From: Actinomadura parmotrematis
Lineage (GTDB): Bacteria; Actinomycetota; Actinomycetes; Streptosporangiales; Streptosporangiaceae
Direction of reading: 5' to 3'
Assembly (NCBI RefSeq): GCF_019458805.1
Contig: NZ_JAIBOA010000008.1
Location: forward strand, 124,001 to 188,000
Length of the DNA stretch: 64,000 bases
Shown piece after piece: positions 1 to 11,530 of the stretch. Within the stretch, counting starts at the first letter, position 1, and each line of letters opens with the position of its first letter. A program made the position numbers and the translations under genes. The notes beneath the pieces were generated by a model that saw nothing but the letters and a program-made list of their open reading frames with translations, was not told the DNA's origin and searched no databases.

Positions 1-699
1 CGTGACGGTCTTGGCGACCTGGTCGACCGGGCCCGCCCGGAACGGGCCGGCGGTGACCGGCAGCCGGTTCAGCCAGCCGGCGTTGAAGACCCGCGGGTCG
101 GCGTTGGTGGACGCCGGGTACAGGGGGCTGAACAGGCTGCGCCAGTCGGCGTAGGGGCGGGCGAAGGTCACCTTCACCTCGTCGCGGCGGCCCGGCGCGA
201 CCCGCAGGACCTGCCGGTAGCCGGTGACGGTGGCGACCTGGAAGCGCGGGTCGCGGCCGGACAGGGCGCGGGCCTGCGCGGCGAAGTCGCGGTAGCCGAT
301 CGGGCGGCCGTCCGACCAGCGCGCCCGCGGGTTGAGGCGGTAGGTGACGACCTGGCGGGGCCGCGCCGCGGTGACCCGCGCGGACGTCACGTACTCGGGC
401 ACCGGGTGCGGGACGCCCGTGGCGTCGGCGCGCATGAGGAACGGCAGGGCGCCCTGCACGACCAGGTCGACGACGCCCTTGCTGCCGTTGACGTGGTCGA
501 AGTTCCACTGGGCGGGGAACTCCGGCAGCGGCCAGCGCAGCGTGCCGCCGGCGCGGACGCGGTCGCGGGGCGCGGCGTCCACGTCGCTGGCGGGCACGCG
601 GCCGGTGGCGGGCGCGGCGGCCGGGTCGCCGGCGCGGCAGCCCGCCGGGCCCGCGGCGAGCGCCGCGCACGCCAGCGGCGCGACCAGGCGGCGCCTCAC
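1..699 (-). CDS. Oligopeptide/dipeptide ABC transporter substrate-binding lipoprotein (family 5), 3' end outside window
   Basis: Partial gene: the N-terminal 233 codons lie in the window and the rest runs off the left edge. It starts at GTG 699, overlapping the upstream ATPase stop by 4 bp (GTGA). The signal peptide is short and ends in a lipobox (Pro-Ala-Gly-Cys, Cys near residue 21), so the protein should be anchored outside the membrane. The mature part has features of family 5 binding proteins, including a 'RWSDGRPI' segment. As the last gene visible in the dppB-dppC-ATPase operon, it would capture peptides or nickel-type ligands. Peptide is the more likely ligand, but the part needed to judge specificity is missing. 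Confidence 0.88.
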   Translation of the reverse strand, partial: MRRRLVAPLACAALAAGPAGCRAGDPAAAPATGRVPASDVDAAPRDRVRAGGTLRWPLPEFPAQWNFDHVNGSKGVVDLVVQGALPFLMRADATGVPHPVPEYVTSARVTAARPRQVVTYRLNPRARWSDGRPIGYRDFAAQARALSGRDPRFQVATVTGYRQVLRVAPGRRDEVKVTFARPYADWRSLFSPLYPASTNADPRVFNAGWLNRLPVTAGPFRAGPVDQVAKTVT

Positions 700-2698
700 C
701 GTGCCCCCAGATGGTGGCAGGCCGCCGCGTGGTCGTCGTCGCCGGCCTCGGCGAGCACCGGGTCGAGCTCGGCGCAGAGCCGCGCGCGGCCCGCGTCCAG
801 GCCCGGGTGGCGGGGGCAGCGCGGCCGGAACCGGCAGCCGCCGGGCGGCGCCGACGGGTCGGGCGGGCCGCCGGGCAGCGTGACGCGGCCCTGCCGGGCG
901 CCCGGGTCGGGCACCGGGACGGCGCCGAGCAGCGCGCGGGTGTAGGGGTGCGCGGGCGTGCCGTACACGGCGCCGGCCGGGCCGATCTCGACGATGCGGC
1001 CGTGGTACATGACCGCGACGCGGTCGGCGACCGAGCGGACGACCGCGAGGTCGTGGGAGACGAACAGGTAGGCCACGCCGAGCCGGTTCTGCAGGTCGCG
1101 GAGCAGCGCCAGCACGCCCGCCCGCACCGACGCGTCCAGCGCGGCGACCGGCTCGTCGAGCAGCAGCAGCCGCGGCTCCAGCGCGAGGGCGCGGGCGATG
1201 CCGACGCGCTGGCGCTGGCCGCCCGACAGCTGCTGGGGGTAGCGGCCGGCGAGCGCGGCGTCCAGGCCGACCAGCTCCAGCAGCTCGCGGACGCGGGCGG
1301 CGGTGCGGTCCTTCGGGACGCGGTGGATGGCGAGCGGCTCGGCCAGGATCGCCGCGACGCGCATCCGCGGGTCGAGGGAGGCGAACGGGTCCTGGAACAC
1401 CACCTGCACGTCGCGGCGGAGCGCCTTGCGGCCGGCGCGGCCGAGGGCGGCGGTGTCGCGGCCGAGCACCGACACGCGGCCGCCCGGCGGCGCGGCGAGG
1501 CGCAGGATCTCCATGAGCGCGGTGGTCTTGCCGCAGCCCGACTCGCCGACGAGGCCGAGCGTCTCGCCCTCGCGCACGTCCAGGGTGATGCCGTCGACGG
1601 CGTGCACGGCCCCGACCCGCCGCTTGTAGAGGGCGCCGCGGTACTGCGGGTGGTGGCGGACGAGGCCGCTCACGTGCAGGACGGGGGGCCGCGCCCGCCG
1701 GGGCGGGCGGTCCGGCGCCGGGACGGGCTCGGGCACCGGGTAGACGGCGCCGGGCCGCTCGGTCGCGGCGAGGTTCAGGCAGGCCGCGACCTGCCCGGAC
1801 GGCGCGACCGGCAGCGCGGCGGGCTCGGTGACCGCGCACGCCGCGACCGCGACCGGGCAGCGGGTGCGGAACGGGCAGCCCTCGGCGGCGGGCGCGGCGT
1901 CGGCGGGCAGCGCGCGGACGGGCGCGCCGTCGAGGCGCGGCAGCGACCCGAGGAGCCCGATCGTGTAGGGCATCCGGGGGCGCCGGTAGACGTCGCCGAC
2001 CGGGCCGGTCTCCACCGCCCGCCCCGCGTACATGACCATGACGCGGTCGGCGAACCCGGCGACCGCCCCGAGGTCGTGGGTGATCAGCACGATGGCGGCG
2101 CCGGTGGCCTGCTGGGCGGTGCGCAGCACGTCCAGCACCTGCGCCTGGACGGTGGCGTCCAGGGAGGTGGTCGGCTCGTCGGCGACGATGGCGAGCGGGT
2201 CGTTGGCGATCGCCATCGCGATCATGACGCGCTGCCGCATGCCGCCGGAGAACTCGTGCGGGTAGGCGCGGGCGAGGCGGGCCGCGTCGGGGACGCCGAC
2301 GAGCTCCAGCAGCTCGACCGCGCGGGTGCGGGCGGCGCGGCGGGTGGCGCCGGCGTGCACCCGGATGGTCTCGGCGATCTGGTCGCCGACCTGGTGGACG
2401 GGGGTGAGCGCCGACAGCGGGTCCTGGAACACCATCGCCAGGTCCTTGCCGCGCACCCGCGACAGCGCGGCGTCGGGCAGCCCGAGCAGCTCGCGGCCGC
2501 GCAGCCGCACCGAGCCGCGGACCCGGGCGCCGGCCGGCAGCAGGCCGAGGACGGCGAGGGCGAGCGCGGACTTGCCCGACCCCGACTCCCCGACGACGCC
2601 GAGGACCTCGCCGCGCTCGACGGCGAACGACGCGCCGCGGACCGCGCGCACGTCCGGCGCGTAGTCGACGTGCAGGCCGCTCACCTGCAGCACCGGCG

Positions 2699-2702
<4 letters not shown>
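696..2702 (-). CDS. Fused dual ATP-binding subunit of oligopeptide ABC transporter (DppD-DppF type)
   Basis: The 668-residue protein holds two complete ABC ATPase domains. The first has Walker A GESGSGKS and signature SGGMRQR. The second has Walker A GESGCGKT and signature SGGQRQR. Each is followed by an oligopeptide-transporter C-terminal segment with clustered cysteines (for example 'CPFRTRCPVAVAAC'). Peptide importers usually use two separate ATPases, and the tandem fusion is common in actinomycetes. The start GTG 2702 overlaps the permease stop by 4 bp, and I prefer it because the ABC domain begins immediately after it. An open frame extends further upstream but overlies the permease gene. 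The protein should energise the two permeases encoded next to it. Confidence 0.93.
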
Positions 2703-3498
<796 letters not shown>

Positions 3499-3502
<4 letters not shown>

Positions 3503-4497
3503 CGGGCGCCCGCCCGCGCCCGCGGGTCCAGCGCGCCCTGCAGGACGTCGGAGGCGAGCCCGGCGAGCAGGACCGCCGCGGCGGCCAGGCAGTCGACGGC
3601 GGCGACGACGTTGACGTCGCCGCGGGTGATGGAGTCGATCAGCCACTCGCCGAGGCCGTGCCAGCCGAAGATCTTCTCGGTGAACATGGCGCCGAGCAGC
3701 AGCAGGCCGCTCGTGTAGGCGAAGTAGGTGGCCACCGGGACGAGGGCGGTGCGCAGGCCGTGGCGGAGCAGCGCGTCGCGGCGGCGGAGCCCCTTGGCGC
3801 GGGCGGTGCGGACGAAGTCGGCGTGCAGCACGTCCAGCATCGTGCCGCGCTGGTAACGGCAGAACAGGGCGAGCTGGGCGAGGGCGATGGTGGCCGAGGG
3901 CAGCAGCAGGTGGCGGACGCGGTCGCCGAGGCCGCCGAGCGGGCCGAACGCGCCGCCGGACGCGCCGGGGCCGGTCTCCCCGACCCAGGCGAAGAGCCGC
4001 ACGCCGGTGGCGTCGTTGACGCGGCTCGCGCCGATCTGCAGCAGCACCGCGAGGACGAACACCGGGACGGCGAGCAGCAGGTAGGAGCCGAAGGTGATGG
4101 CGCGGTCGGTCGCCCGGTGCCGGGAGACCGCCGCCCAGGCGCCGAGCAGGACGCCGAGGACGCCGCCGGCGACGGCGCCGCAGGTGAGCAGCCGCAGGCT
4201 GACCAGCAGGCGGCGGCCGAGCTCGCCGTTCACCGGGTCGCCCTGCCAGGTGCGGCCGAAGTCGCCGTGCAGGACGCCGGTGGCCCAGACGCGGTAGCGG
4301 TCGGCGAGGGGGGTGCGGTCGTTGAGGTTGAGCCGGTCGAGCTCGGCGTCGACGACGGCGGCGGGCGGCCGGGGGCTGCGGTCCTCGAACTCCGCGCGCG
4401 GCCGGAGCGCCGCCGCGGCCAGCAGGTAGGCGAGGCTGGCGGCGAGCACGGCCAGCACGGCGTGGCCCGCCAGCCGCCGCAGCAGGAAAACGAGCAT
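3499..4497 (-). CDS. Peptide ABC transporter permease, DppB/OppB type
   Basis: This 332-residue permease is the first gene of the operon. It has an N-terminal membrane helix after 'MLVFLLRRLAGH', a periplasmic-side loop, then five or so helices. An EAA-like loop is visible near 'FVRTARAKGLRRRDALLRHG'. I chose ATG 4497 because a good Shine-Dalgarno (GGGAGGGAG) sits just upstream; an in-frame upstream start lacks one. The extracytoplasmic loop carries 'LHGDFGRTWQGDPVNGELG', typical of DppB. The gene lies divergent from the sensor kinase across a 370-bp gap. Confidence 0.92.
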
Positions 4498-4867
4498 GCT
4501 CTCCCTCCCCACGCGCATGACCGTCGGTGACGAAATGCTAGTGAACCATTACGGTGCGTGCACAGTCCATGGGAGTGGGGCGACCGAACGTGACCGAACG
4601 GTGACGTCGGGGCCGAGGCGGGCCGGGAGGGGCCCGGACGGCGCCCCGAACCGGCCCCCGGGTCGGCTCGGGGCGCCGGCGTCCGCAGGCACCCCTAGCA
4701 GCGCCTTCCCCGTCCGGCGCGCCCGTTCCCCGCCCGCGCGCCCCGGCGGTCCGGCCCGTCCAGGATCGGTCCCGCGCCGTCCCGGTGTCCTGAGACGGAC
4801 GCCCCGCGCGCGCAAGGACGGCCGCCAGGACGCTTTACCATTCATTTACTCAGATCCGGGAGCGCTC
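4498..4867. other. Divergent intergenic region between peptide-transporter operon and sensor kinase
   Basis: This 370-bp non-coding stretch must hold promoters for both directions. I see no convincing sigma-70 hexamer pair. A 9-bp direct repeat, GACCGAACG, occurs at 4582-4590 and 4592-4600, exactly 10 bp apart (one helical turn), and could be a regulator site. The sequence just before the kinase (about 4830-4855) is locally AT-rich. I see no small gene. Confidence 0.4.
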
Positions 4868-6820
4868 ATGAGCACGGTGCAACGGCCGCGGCGGGCCGCG
4901 GTCGGCCTCGCGGCCCTCGCCGTCGCCGCAGTGGTCACGACGCTGATCGTCGGCCGGTGGGTGCCGGCGGACCGGCGGCTGGTCTGGTGGCACCCCGAGA
5001 TCGTCATCGCGCTGTTCTGGACGCCGGTCGCGGCGCTGCTGCTGCGGCACCGCCCGGGGCTGCGGGTCGGCTGGCTGATGCTCGTCGCGGGCGTGAGCGC
5101 CTCCTGCTACCTGCTCGCGCTGAACCTCGGCCCGCTGCTGGAGATCCACGGCCTGGCCGGGGCCGCCTTCCTGCTCTGGCTCGGCCGCTGGCTCTGGGCG
5201 ATCGACACCTTCGCGCTCACCCTGGTGCTGCCGCTGATCTTCCCCGACGGCCGGCTGGTGTCCCGCTGGTTCGCCCCGGTGCTGCTCGCGGCGTTCGCGG
5301 TCCCGCTGATCGTCTGCGTGCACCTCACCGTGGACCCGGGCGCGCGCCGCTTCCACAACGGGGTGTCGGTCTACCCCTTCCAGGACATCCCGTGGCCGAT
5401 CTCCGCGACGATCCTCGGCACCCTCGCGCTCAGCGTCGTGTCGATCCTGGTGCGGTTCGCGCGCTCGGCCCCGGACGTGCGGCGGCAGATCGCCTGGGTC
5501 GTCTACCCGGGCGTGATCGCCCAGACGATCATCTACGTGGGCGAGTCCACCCCGATCGGCGACCCGATCCGCAACATCACCATCGCGGCCGTGCCGATCT
5601 GCGTCGCGATCGCCATCACCCGCTACCGGCTCTACGACATCGACCTGGTCGTCAGCCGCACCCTGGTCTACGCGGGCCTCGTCGTCGTCATCACCGGCGT
5701 GTACTTCGCGCTGGTCGGCGCGGTCAGCATCGTCGTCGCCGACCACGGGCCGCTGACCGGCCTCGCCGGCGCGATCGCGGCGGGCGCGGTGTTCGAGCCC
5801 GCGCGGCGGCGCCTGCAGCGCGCGGTGGACCGGCTGCTGCACGGCGAGCGCGACCCCTACCGCATCGCCGACCGGCTGAACCGCACCCTGCAGACCATCT
5901 CCGACCCGGCCGCCGCCCTCGCCGCCGCCGCGTCCACCGCCCGCCGCGCGCTGCACGCCACGGGCGTCGTCATGGAGGTCCTCGACCGCGACGGCCAGCT
6001 CCTCGCCGTCGAGGAAGGCGACCTCGGCGACCGCCCCCAGCTCATCCCGCTCGTCTGGCACGGCGAGCCGGTCGGCCGGCTGATGTTCGGGGTGACCCGC
6101 GCCCCCGACGCCCGCCTCGCCGGCATCCTCGCCCGCAACCTCGCCGAGCTCGCCAACGCCACCCGCCTCGCGCTCGACGTGCAGCGCTCGCGCGAGCGGC
6201 TGCTGCGCGCCCGCGAGGAGGAGCGCCGCCGGCTCCGCCGCGACCTGCACGACGGCCTCGGCCCGACGCTCGCGAGCCTCGCCATGACGGTGGACGCCGC
6301 GCGCATCACGCTGAAGACCGACCCGGCGGCCGTCGACCCGCTGCTGGAGCACCTGCGCACCACCATGGGCCGCACCATCGGCGACATCCGCGAGCTCGTC
6401 TACGGGCTGCGCCCGCCCGCGCTGGACGACCTCGGCCTCACCGGCGCGATCCGCGCCCTCGGCGGCGTCGTCGCCAACGGCGACGGGCCCCTCGTGGACG
6501 TCCAGGTCGAGGGCGACCTCGACGACCTGCCCGCCGCCACCGAGGTCGCCGCCTACCGCATCGTCCAGGAGGCGCTCACCAACGTGCACCGGCACGCCCG
6601 CGCGGACCGCGCCACCGTCCGGCTGCTGGTGAACGGCGACCTGCACCTGTCGGTCGGCGACGACGGGATCGGCCTGCCCGAGCGGGCCCGGTCGGGCGTC
6701 GGGATGTCGTCGATGCGCGAGCGGGCCGCCGAGCTCGGCGGCACCTGCACGGTCGAGCCGGGCCCCGGCGGCGGGACGCTCGTCCGCGCCCGGCTGCCCC
6801 TCAACGGCGCGCTGAACTAG
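4868..6820 (+). CDS. Membrane-bound NarL-family sensor histidine kinase (HisKA_3 type)
   Basis: The protein has 650 residues. The N-terminal third is made of several hydrophobic helices, followed by a GAF-like region and a HisKA_3 dimerisation box 'RRRLRRDLHDGLGPTLA' with the predicted phospho-acceptor His at about residue 461. The C-terminal HATPase_c domain has 'EALTNVHRHA' (N box) and 'DDGIGLP' (G1 box). ATG 4868 is chosen because membrane helices start right after it; the open frame further upstream is non-coding in character. NarL/DesK-type kinases normally sit next to a LuxR-type response regulator, but the neighbours here are a peptide transporter and dapF, so it appears to be an orphan. 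The signal is unknown. Confidence 0.9.
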   Translation: MSTVQRPRRAAVGLAALAVAAVVTTLIVGRWVPADRRLVWWHPEIVIALFWTPVAALLLRHRPGLRVGWLMLVAGVSASCYLLALNLGPLLEIHGLAGAAFLLWLGRWLWAIDTFALTLVLPLIFPDGRLVSRWFAPVLLAAFAVPLIVCVHLTVDPGARRFHNGVSVYPFQDIPWPISATILGTLALSVVSILVRFARSAPDVRRQIAWVVYPGVIAQTIIYVGESTPIGDPIRNITIAAVPICVAIAITRYRLYDIDLVVSRTLVYAGLVVVITGVYFALVGAVSIVVADHGPLTGLAGAIAAGAVFEPARRRLQRAVDRLLHGERDPYRIADRLNRTLQTISDPAAALAAAASTARRALHATGVVMEVLDRDGQLLAVEEGDLGDRPQLIPLVWHGEPVGRLMFGVTRAPDARLAGILARNLAELANATRLALDVQRSRERLLRAREEERRRLRRDLHDGLGPTLASLAMTVDAARITLKTDPAAVDPLLEHLRTTMGRTIGDIRELVYGLRPPALDDLGLTGAIRALGGVVANGDGPLVDVQVEGDLDDLPAATEVAAYRIVQEALTNVHRHARADRATVRLLVNGDLHLSVGDDGIGLPERARSGVGMSSMRERAAELGGTCTVEPGPGGGTLVRARLPLNGALN

Positions 6821-7027
6821 CCGGCCCCCGGGAACGGGCCCGGAAAGCGGAAAGCACACCCGGTGGGAGGGCCGGCCGCCGCCCCCCGCCAAGAAGGTCG
6901 CGACCGGCCCTCAGGCACCGCGCGGATCCGGGGCTCCCATCCCGGACCCAGCGGGCCTCTCCACCAGAGGGTGTGCACGTCAAAAATTAAACCTCCGGCG
7001 GTCCCGGGGGTGAGGGACCGCTGTCCC

Positions 7028-7050
7028 GACCCCGCCGGGACCGGCGGGTC
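7028..7050. terminator. GC-rich hairpin, probable terminator between kinase and dapF
   Basis: Arms CCCGCCGG (7031-7038) and CCGGCGGG (7041-7048) are perfect complements. The stem extends by GAC/GTC through a one-base bulge. It lies 4 to 6 bp beyond the dapF stop and downstream of the convergent kinase gene, so it could serve both. There is no T-tract, as is usual in actinomycetes. Confidence 0.5.
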
Positions 7051-7053
7051 CTG

Positions 7054-7881
7054 TCACTCGGCGAGGATGATCTCACCCTCCGCGACCAGGACCGCCGGAC
7101 CCGTCAGGTGGCTTGTCAGGTCCTCCAGATCGACGGTGACGCGGCCGCCCGGCACGTCCACCGTCCAGGTCCCGCGCGGCGCGGCGGCACCGCCCCCGGC
7201 CTGCGCGATCGCGGCGGCGAGCGCCGTCGCGACGGTGCCGGTGCCGCACGAGCGGGTCTCCCCGGAGCCGCGCTCGAACACCCGCATCTCCACGTGGCGG
7301 TCGCCGAGGAACCGGTAGAACTCCACGTTCACGCCCTCGGGGAACTGCGCGGCGTCGAAACCGGGCGCCCGGCACAGGTCCAGGCCCGCGACCGGCTCGT
7401 CCACCCGGCAGGCCAGATGCGGGTTGCCGACCGAGACGGCCGCGCCCCGGTACGTCCGGCCCGCCAGCGTCGCCTCGCCGGTGCCGAGGTAGGCGGGCGG
7501 GCCCATGTCCACGCGGACGTCGCCGGCCGGGCCGAGCGCGACACGGCGGAGCCCCGCGCGGGTCGCGATGTCCCACTCGCCGGGCGCGGCGAGGCCGGCG
7601 CTCACCAGGTAGCGGGCGAAGACACGGGTGCCGTTGCCGCACATCTCGGCGATGCTGCCGTCGGCGTTGCGGTAGTCCATGAACCACTCGGCGTCCTGGC
7701 CCTCGACGGCGGGATCGGCGGCCGCCTTGGTGCGGACGGCGCGCAGCACGCCGTCGGCGCCGATGCCCGCGCGCCGGTCGCAGAGCGCCGCGACCCGCCC
7801 GGCGGTCAGCTCCAGCTCGCCGTCCGGATCGGGCAGGATGACGAAGTCGTTCTCGGTGCCGTGTCCCTTAACAAACCGCAT
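7054..7881 (-). CDS. dapF: Diaminopimelate epimerase
   Basis: This cytoplasmic enzyme interconverts LL- and meso-diaminopimelate for lysine and peptidoglycan synthesis. Length is 275 residues, normal for the family. The two active-site cysteines are visible: Cys81 in '[11 protein letters not shown]' and Cys212 in '[10 protein letters not shown]'. The N-terminal '[14 protein letters not shown]' is also characteristic. The gene overlaps the 3' end of miaA by 14 bp, so the two are probably co-transcribed and translationally coupled. This miaA-dapF arrangement is common in actinobacteria. Confidence 0.98.
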   Translation of the reverse strand: MRFVKGHGTENDFVILPDPDGELELTAGRVAALCDRRAGIGADGVLRAVRTKAAADPAVEGQDAEWFMDYRNADGSIAEMCGNGTRVFARYLVSAGLAAPGEWDIATRAGLRRVALGPAGDVRVDMGPPAYLGTGEATLAGRTYRGAAVSVGNPHLACRVDEPVAGLDLCRAPGFDAAQFPEGVNVEFYRFLGDRHVEMRVFERGSGETRSCGTGTVATALAAAIAQAGGGAAAPRGTWTVDVPGGRVTVDLEDLTSHLTGPAVLVAEGEIILAE

Positions 7882-8779
7882 GCGCCGATCGTAGGGCCTG
7901 ATCCAGCAGGTCCGGCGCGTCGTAAGGCAGCCACACCACGCGCGGGTCGCGGCGGAACCAGGACTCCTGGCGGCGGGCGAACCGGCGGGTGGTGCGGACG
8001 GTGTCCTCCTTCGCCTGCGCCTCGGTCCACTCCCCCGCCAGGACCCGCAGCACCTGCGCGTACCCGAGGGCGCGCCCGGCCGTCAGCCCGTCGCGCAGCC
8101 CGGCCGCCTCCAGCCGCCGCACCTCCTCCACCAGGCCCGCCTCCCACATCCGCTCGACCCGCAGCGCGATCCGCTCGTCCAGCTCGGGGCGCGGGACGCT
8201 GAGGCCGATCTGGACGGCGGGCCGCCGGTAGCGGTGGTCCGGCATCGTCGCGGTGAACGGGCGTCCGGAGATCTCGATGACCTCCAGGGCCCGCACGAGG
8301 CGCCGCCCGTTGCTCGGCAGGATCGCGGCGGCGGCGTCCGGGTCGAGGCCGCGCAGCCGCTCGTGCAGGGCGCCGGGGCCGGACGCGGCGAGCTCGTCCT
8401 CCAGGCGGGCCCGGACCGCGGCGTCGGTGCCGGGGAACTCCAGATGGTCCAGGGCCGCCCGCACGTACAGCCCCGAACCGCCCACCAGCACCGGGACGCG
8501 GCCGCGGCCCCGGATGCCGGAGATCGCCTCGTCGGCGAGGCGCTGGTACTCGGCGACGCTCGCGGCGACCGTCACGTCCCACACGTCCAGCAGGTGGTGC
8601 GGGACGCCGCGCCGCTCCTCCGCGGTCAGCTTGGCGGTGCCGATGTCCATGCCCCGGTACAGCTGCATGGAGTCGGCGTTGACCGCCTCGCCGCCGAGGC
8701 GGAGCGCGAGGTCCACCGCCAGGTCGGACTTGCCGGCCGCGGTGGGGCCGACGACGGCAATCACATCTTGAGAGGTCAC
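7868..8779 (-). CDS. miaA: tRNA dimethylallyltransferase
   Basis: MiaA transfers the dimethylallyl group to N6 of A37 in tRNAs reading UNN codons. MiaB, encoded at 9808-11349, then methylthiolates the product. The protein has 303 residues with the P-loop GPTAAGKS at residues 11-18, the '[15 protein letters not shown]' substrate motif, and 'GGSGLYVRA' further on. All fit a complete gene. It precedes dapF with a 14-bp overlap. Confidence 0.98.
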   Translation of the reverse strand: MTSQDVIAVVGPTAAGKSDLAVDLALRLGGEAVNADSMQLYRGMDIGTAKLTAEERRGVPHHLLDVWDVTVAASVAEYQRLADEAISGIRGRGRVPVLVGGSGLYVRAALDHLEFPGTDAAVRARLEDELAASGPGALHERLRGLDPDAAAAILPSNGRRLVRALEVIEISGRPFTATMPDHRYRRPAVQIGLSVPRPELDERIALRVERMWEAGLVEEVRRLEAAGLRDGLTAGRALGYAQVLRVLAGEWTEAQAKEDTVRTTRRFARRQESWFRRDPRVVWLPYDAPDLLDQALRSAHAVC

Positions 8780-8877
8780 GGGACCGATCCTGGCAATCGT
8801 CGGGGTAGGAATGGGGGAGGGTACGGGCGCCCGTCCACGCCGGGCGGCGCCACCGGACGAGCATCGGGGGGATGCGG

Positions 8878-9120
8878 ATGTCCATCGTCGACAAGGTCAA
8901 GGAGATGCTCGGCCAGAACGCCGGCGCCGCCAAGAAGGCCGTCGACAAGGCGGGCGACATGGTGGACCAGCGCACCGGCGGCAAGTACGCCGACAAGGTC
9001 GACCAGGTCCAGGAGAAGGCCCGCGGCTACATCGACGGCGGCGGCTCCGGGACGGCCCGGCCCCAGGAGGCGCCGCAGGAGCCCCGGCCGCAGGCGGGCG
9101 GCGAGCAGCGGCCCTCCTAG
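8878..9120 (+). CDS. Small antitoxin-family protein (Rv0909/MT0933-like)
   Basis: An 80-residue charged protein beginning '[13 protein letters not shown]' with '[21 protein letters not shown]', the pattern of the MT0933-like antitoxin family, followed by a Pro/Gln-rich tail. I prefer ATG 8878 over the in-frame ATG 8872 because the GGGGGG ribosome site ends at 8871, leaving 6 bp to 8878 and none to 8872. It is the only plus-strand gene between miaA and miaB and has no cognate toxin beside it. Family membership does not prove antitoxin activity. Its stop shares the bases CTAG with the stop of the opposite gene. Confidence 0.72.
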   Translation: MSIVDKVKEMLGQNAGAAKKAVDKAGDMVDQRTGGKYADKVDQVQEKARGYIDGGGSGTARPQEAPQEPRPQAGGEQRPS

Positions 9121-9797
9121 CGACGCCAGCGGGCGGCGAAGTAGCCGACGCCGTAGGGAGCCTCGTCGGCCAGCAGGTCGGCGTCGAACGCAGCCTCGCC
9201 CGCCGCGCCCGCCAGTACCTGCCACGCGGCCCGTCCCGCCGCCCGCACGCCGTCCGACAGGACGGGGTCCAGGGCGGCGAGGGCGGGCCCGTCCGCGTCG
9301 GCGAGCGCGCGCGCGACGGCCGCGTCGTAGGGGGCGGCGCGCTCGTCCAGATAGCCGGGTGCCTTTTCGGTGCGGCAGGCCGAACCGTCGCCCATGACCA
9401 GGAACGCGACGCGATCGGCCACTTCCGCGAGTTTGGCGCCGAGTTCGGCGCACTCCACCGGCGAGGCGTCGAAGGCGACCTCCTGATAGCGGACGGGCAC
9501 GTCTTTTGCGCTCCGGGCCAGCAGACGGTGTCCGATGGTGAGGGATAGCGGCAGCGCCTCCCCCTGCGGATCGCCGTGGACGGCGTCCAGGCCGTAGGGG
9601 CGCAGGGACGCCGCCACGGGTCCGTCGTAGGCGCAGGTGCGCTCGCCGCCGCCCACGACCACGACCACGTCGCCGTCCAGGGCGCGGATCGCCGCGTCGC
9701 AGGCGGCGCGCAGGCCGTCGAGTTCGGCGGCCGCCTCCCCCGCCACCTCGGGCAGCAGGATCGGCGGATGCGGGCAGACCGCGGCCGAGATGAGCAC
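9117..9797 (-). CDS. LigB-like (class III extradiol dioxygenase subunit B-like) protein
   Basis: This 226-residue protein begins 'MLISAAVCPHPPILLPEVAG', typical of actinobacterial LigB-superfamily proteins encoded beside miaB. It has 'VVVVVGGGERT' and 'VAFLVMGDGSACRTEKAPGY'. Class III dioxygenases use Fe(II) held by His and Glu. His10 in the PHPP motif is one candidate ligand, but I cannot place the full set, so the enzymatic role is unproven. It starts 10 bp after the miaB stop, suggesting one operon miaB-LigB-like. It ends in a 4-bp convergent overlap with the small antitoxin-family gene. Confidence 0.78.
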   Translation of the reverse strand: MLISAAVCPHPPILLPEVAGEAAAELDGLRAACDAAIRALDGDVVVVVGGGERTCAYDGPVAASLRPYGLDAVHGDPQGEALPLSLTIGHRLLARSAKDVPVRYQEVAFDASPVECAELGAKLAEVADRVAFLVMGDGSACRTEKAPGYLDERAAPYDAAVARALADADGPALAALDPVLSDGVRAAGRAAWQVLAGAAGEAAFDADLLADEAPYGVGYFAARWRR

Positions 9798-9807
9798 GCC
9801 GTGCCTC

Positions 9808-11349
9808 CTACGGGCAGGTGGAGCAGCCGGTCGCGGCGGCGGCGGGCTGCGCCGGGCGCCCGATGCTGGGCATGCCGAGCCCGACGCCCGCGGGCTTCGC
9901 CCGGCCCTGGCGGGCCTCCCAGGCGTCGCCCGCGCGGGTGCGGCGGACCGGCCCGGCCACGATGTCGGCGACCAGGTGGTGCGGCGCGGCGTAGGTGACC
10001 TCGACGGGCACCATGTCGCCGGGGCGGACGGCCTCGTCCGGCGCGGCGAAGTGCACCAGCCGGTTGTCGGCGGCGCGGCCCGACAGGCGGCGCGTCGCCT
10101 GGTCCTTGCGGCCCTCCCCCTCGGCGACCAGCACGTCCAGGGTCCGGCCGAGCTGGGCCCGGTTCTCCGCCCAGGAGATCTCCTCCTGGAGCGCGACCAG
10201 CCGCTCGTAGCGCTCCTGCACGACGTGCTTGGGGAGCTGCCCGTCCATCGTCGCGGCCGGGGTGCCGGGCCGCTTGGAGTACTGGAAGGTGAACGCCGAG
10301 GAGAACCGCGCCTCGCGGACCACGTGCAGCGTCTGCTCGAAGTCCTCGTCGGTCTCGCCGGGAAACCCGACGATGATGTCGGTGGTGATCGCGGCGTCGG
10401 GGATCGCGGCCCGCACCTTGCCGATGATGCCGAGGTAGCGCTCCTGCCGGTAGGAGCGGCGCATCGCCTTCAGCACCGCGTCCGAGCCCGACTGGAGCGG
10501 CATGTGCAGCGACGGCATGACGTTCGGCGTCTCGGCCATCGCCGCGATGACGTCGTCGGTGAAGTCCTTGGGGTGCGGCGAGGTGAACCGGACCCGTTCC
10601 AGGCCCGCGATGCCGCCGCACGCCCGCAGCAGGCCCGCGAAAGCGGACTGCCCGCCGCGCGTCATCTCCCGCACCTCGGCGGGCGCCGACGCGAGCGACC
10701 CGAAGCCGCTGCCGTAGGCGTTGACGTTCTGGCCGAGCAGGGTGATCTCCACGACGCCGTCGGCGACGAGCGCCTCCACCTCGGCGAGGATCTCGCCCGG
10801 CCGGCGATCGCGCTCCTTGCCCCGCAGCGACGGCACGATGCAGAACGTGCAGGTGTTGTTGCAGCCGACCGAGACCGACACCCAGGCCGCGTACGGCGAC
10901 TCGCGGCGCGTCGGCAGCGTGGAGGGGAAGGTCACGAGGGACTCCTCGATCTCCACCTGCGCCTCGTCCATCACCCGGGCGCGCTCCAGCAGCGCGGGCA
11001 GCGACCCGATGTTGTGGGTGCCGAACACCACGTCCACCCAGGGGGCGCGCCGCACGATGGTGTCGCGGTCCTTCTGCGCCAGGCAGCCGCCGACGGCGAT
11101 CTGCATCCCGGGCCGGCCGTCCTTGACCGGCCGCAGGTGCCCGAGGTTGCCGTACAGGCGGTTGTCGGCGTTCTCCCGGACGGCGCAGGTGTTGAACACG
11201 ACCACGTCGGGCTCGGCGCCCGCGGCGCGGACGTACCCGGCGTCCTCCAGCAGGCCCGACAGGCGCTCGGAGTCGTGGACGTTCATCTGGCAGCCATAGG
11301 TACGGATCTCGTACGTACGGTGGCCGCCCTCGTTCAGCGCAGCACTCAT
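9808..11349 (-). CDS. miaB: tRNA-2-methylthio-N6-dimethylallyladenosine synthase
   Basis: This radical-SAM methylthiotransferase acts after MiaA. The 513-residue protein has the N-terminal UPF0004 domain with cluster-binding Cys20, Cys55 and Cys89. The radical-SAM CxxxCxxC motif, 'GCNNTCTFC', lies at Cys163, Cys167 and Cys170. A TRAM domain follows near residues 395-460. A C-terminal tail ending 'GCSTCP' goes beyond the usual family length and carries two more cysteines. ATG 11349 is preferred; the frame stays open upstream but overlies the divergent glu promoter region and gluA. Confidence 0.97.
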   Translation of the reverse strand: MSAALNEGGHRTYEIRTYGCQMNVHDSERLSGLLEDAGYVRAAGAEPDVVVFNTCAVRENADNRLYGNLGHLRPVKDGRPGMQIAVGGCLAQKDRDTIVRRAPWVDVVFGTHNIGSLPALLERARVMDEAQVEIEESLVTFPSTLPTRRESPYAAWVSVSVGCNNTCTFCIVPSLRGKERDRRPGEILAEVEALVADGVVEITLLGQNVNAYGSGFGSLASAPAEVREMTRGGQSAFAGLLRACGGIAGLERVRFTSPHPKDFTDDVIAAMAETPNVMPSLHMPLQSGSDAVLKAMRRSYRQERYLGIIGKVRAAIPDAAITTDIIVGFPGETDEDFEQTLHVVREARFSSAFTFQYSKRPGTPAATMDGQLPKHVVQERYERLVALQEEISWAENRAQLGRTLDVLVAEGEGRKDQATRRLSGRAADNRLVHFAAPDEAVRPGDMVPVEVTYAAPHHLVADIVAGPVRRTRAGDAWEARQGRAKPAGVGLGMPSIGRPAQPAAAATGCSTCP

Positions 11350-11530
11350 GACAATCGCCAAGGGTACGCGCCGCGCGCCACTCCCCGCGCGCGCGTTGCG
11401 GGCGACTCCGGCCGGTCGCGCGGACAGGCCGCGACGCGCCCGGCATACTCGCCTTGATGATCTCGGTCGGCGCACGTCCACAACCGCGCCGACGTGCGCA
11501 TTCGTGATCGGATAGCAACCGTTGGATGAC

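Noticed and set aside
8878-9120. A toxin-antitoxin pair with the opposite-strand gene at 9117-9797
   Set aside because: The neighbour is a LigB-like protein conserved beside miaB, not a toxin; only family similarity supports 'antitoxin'.
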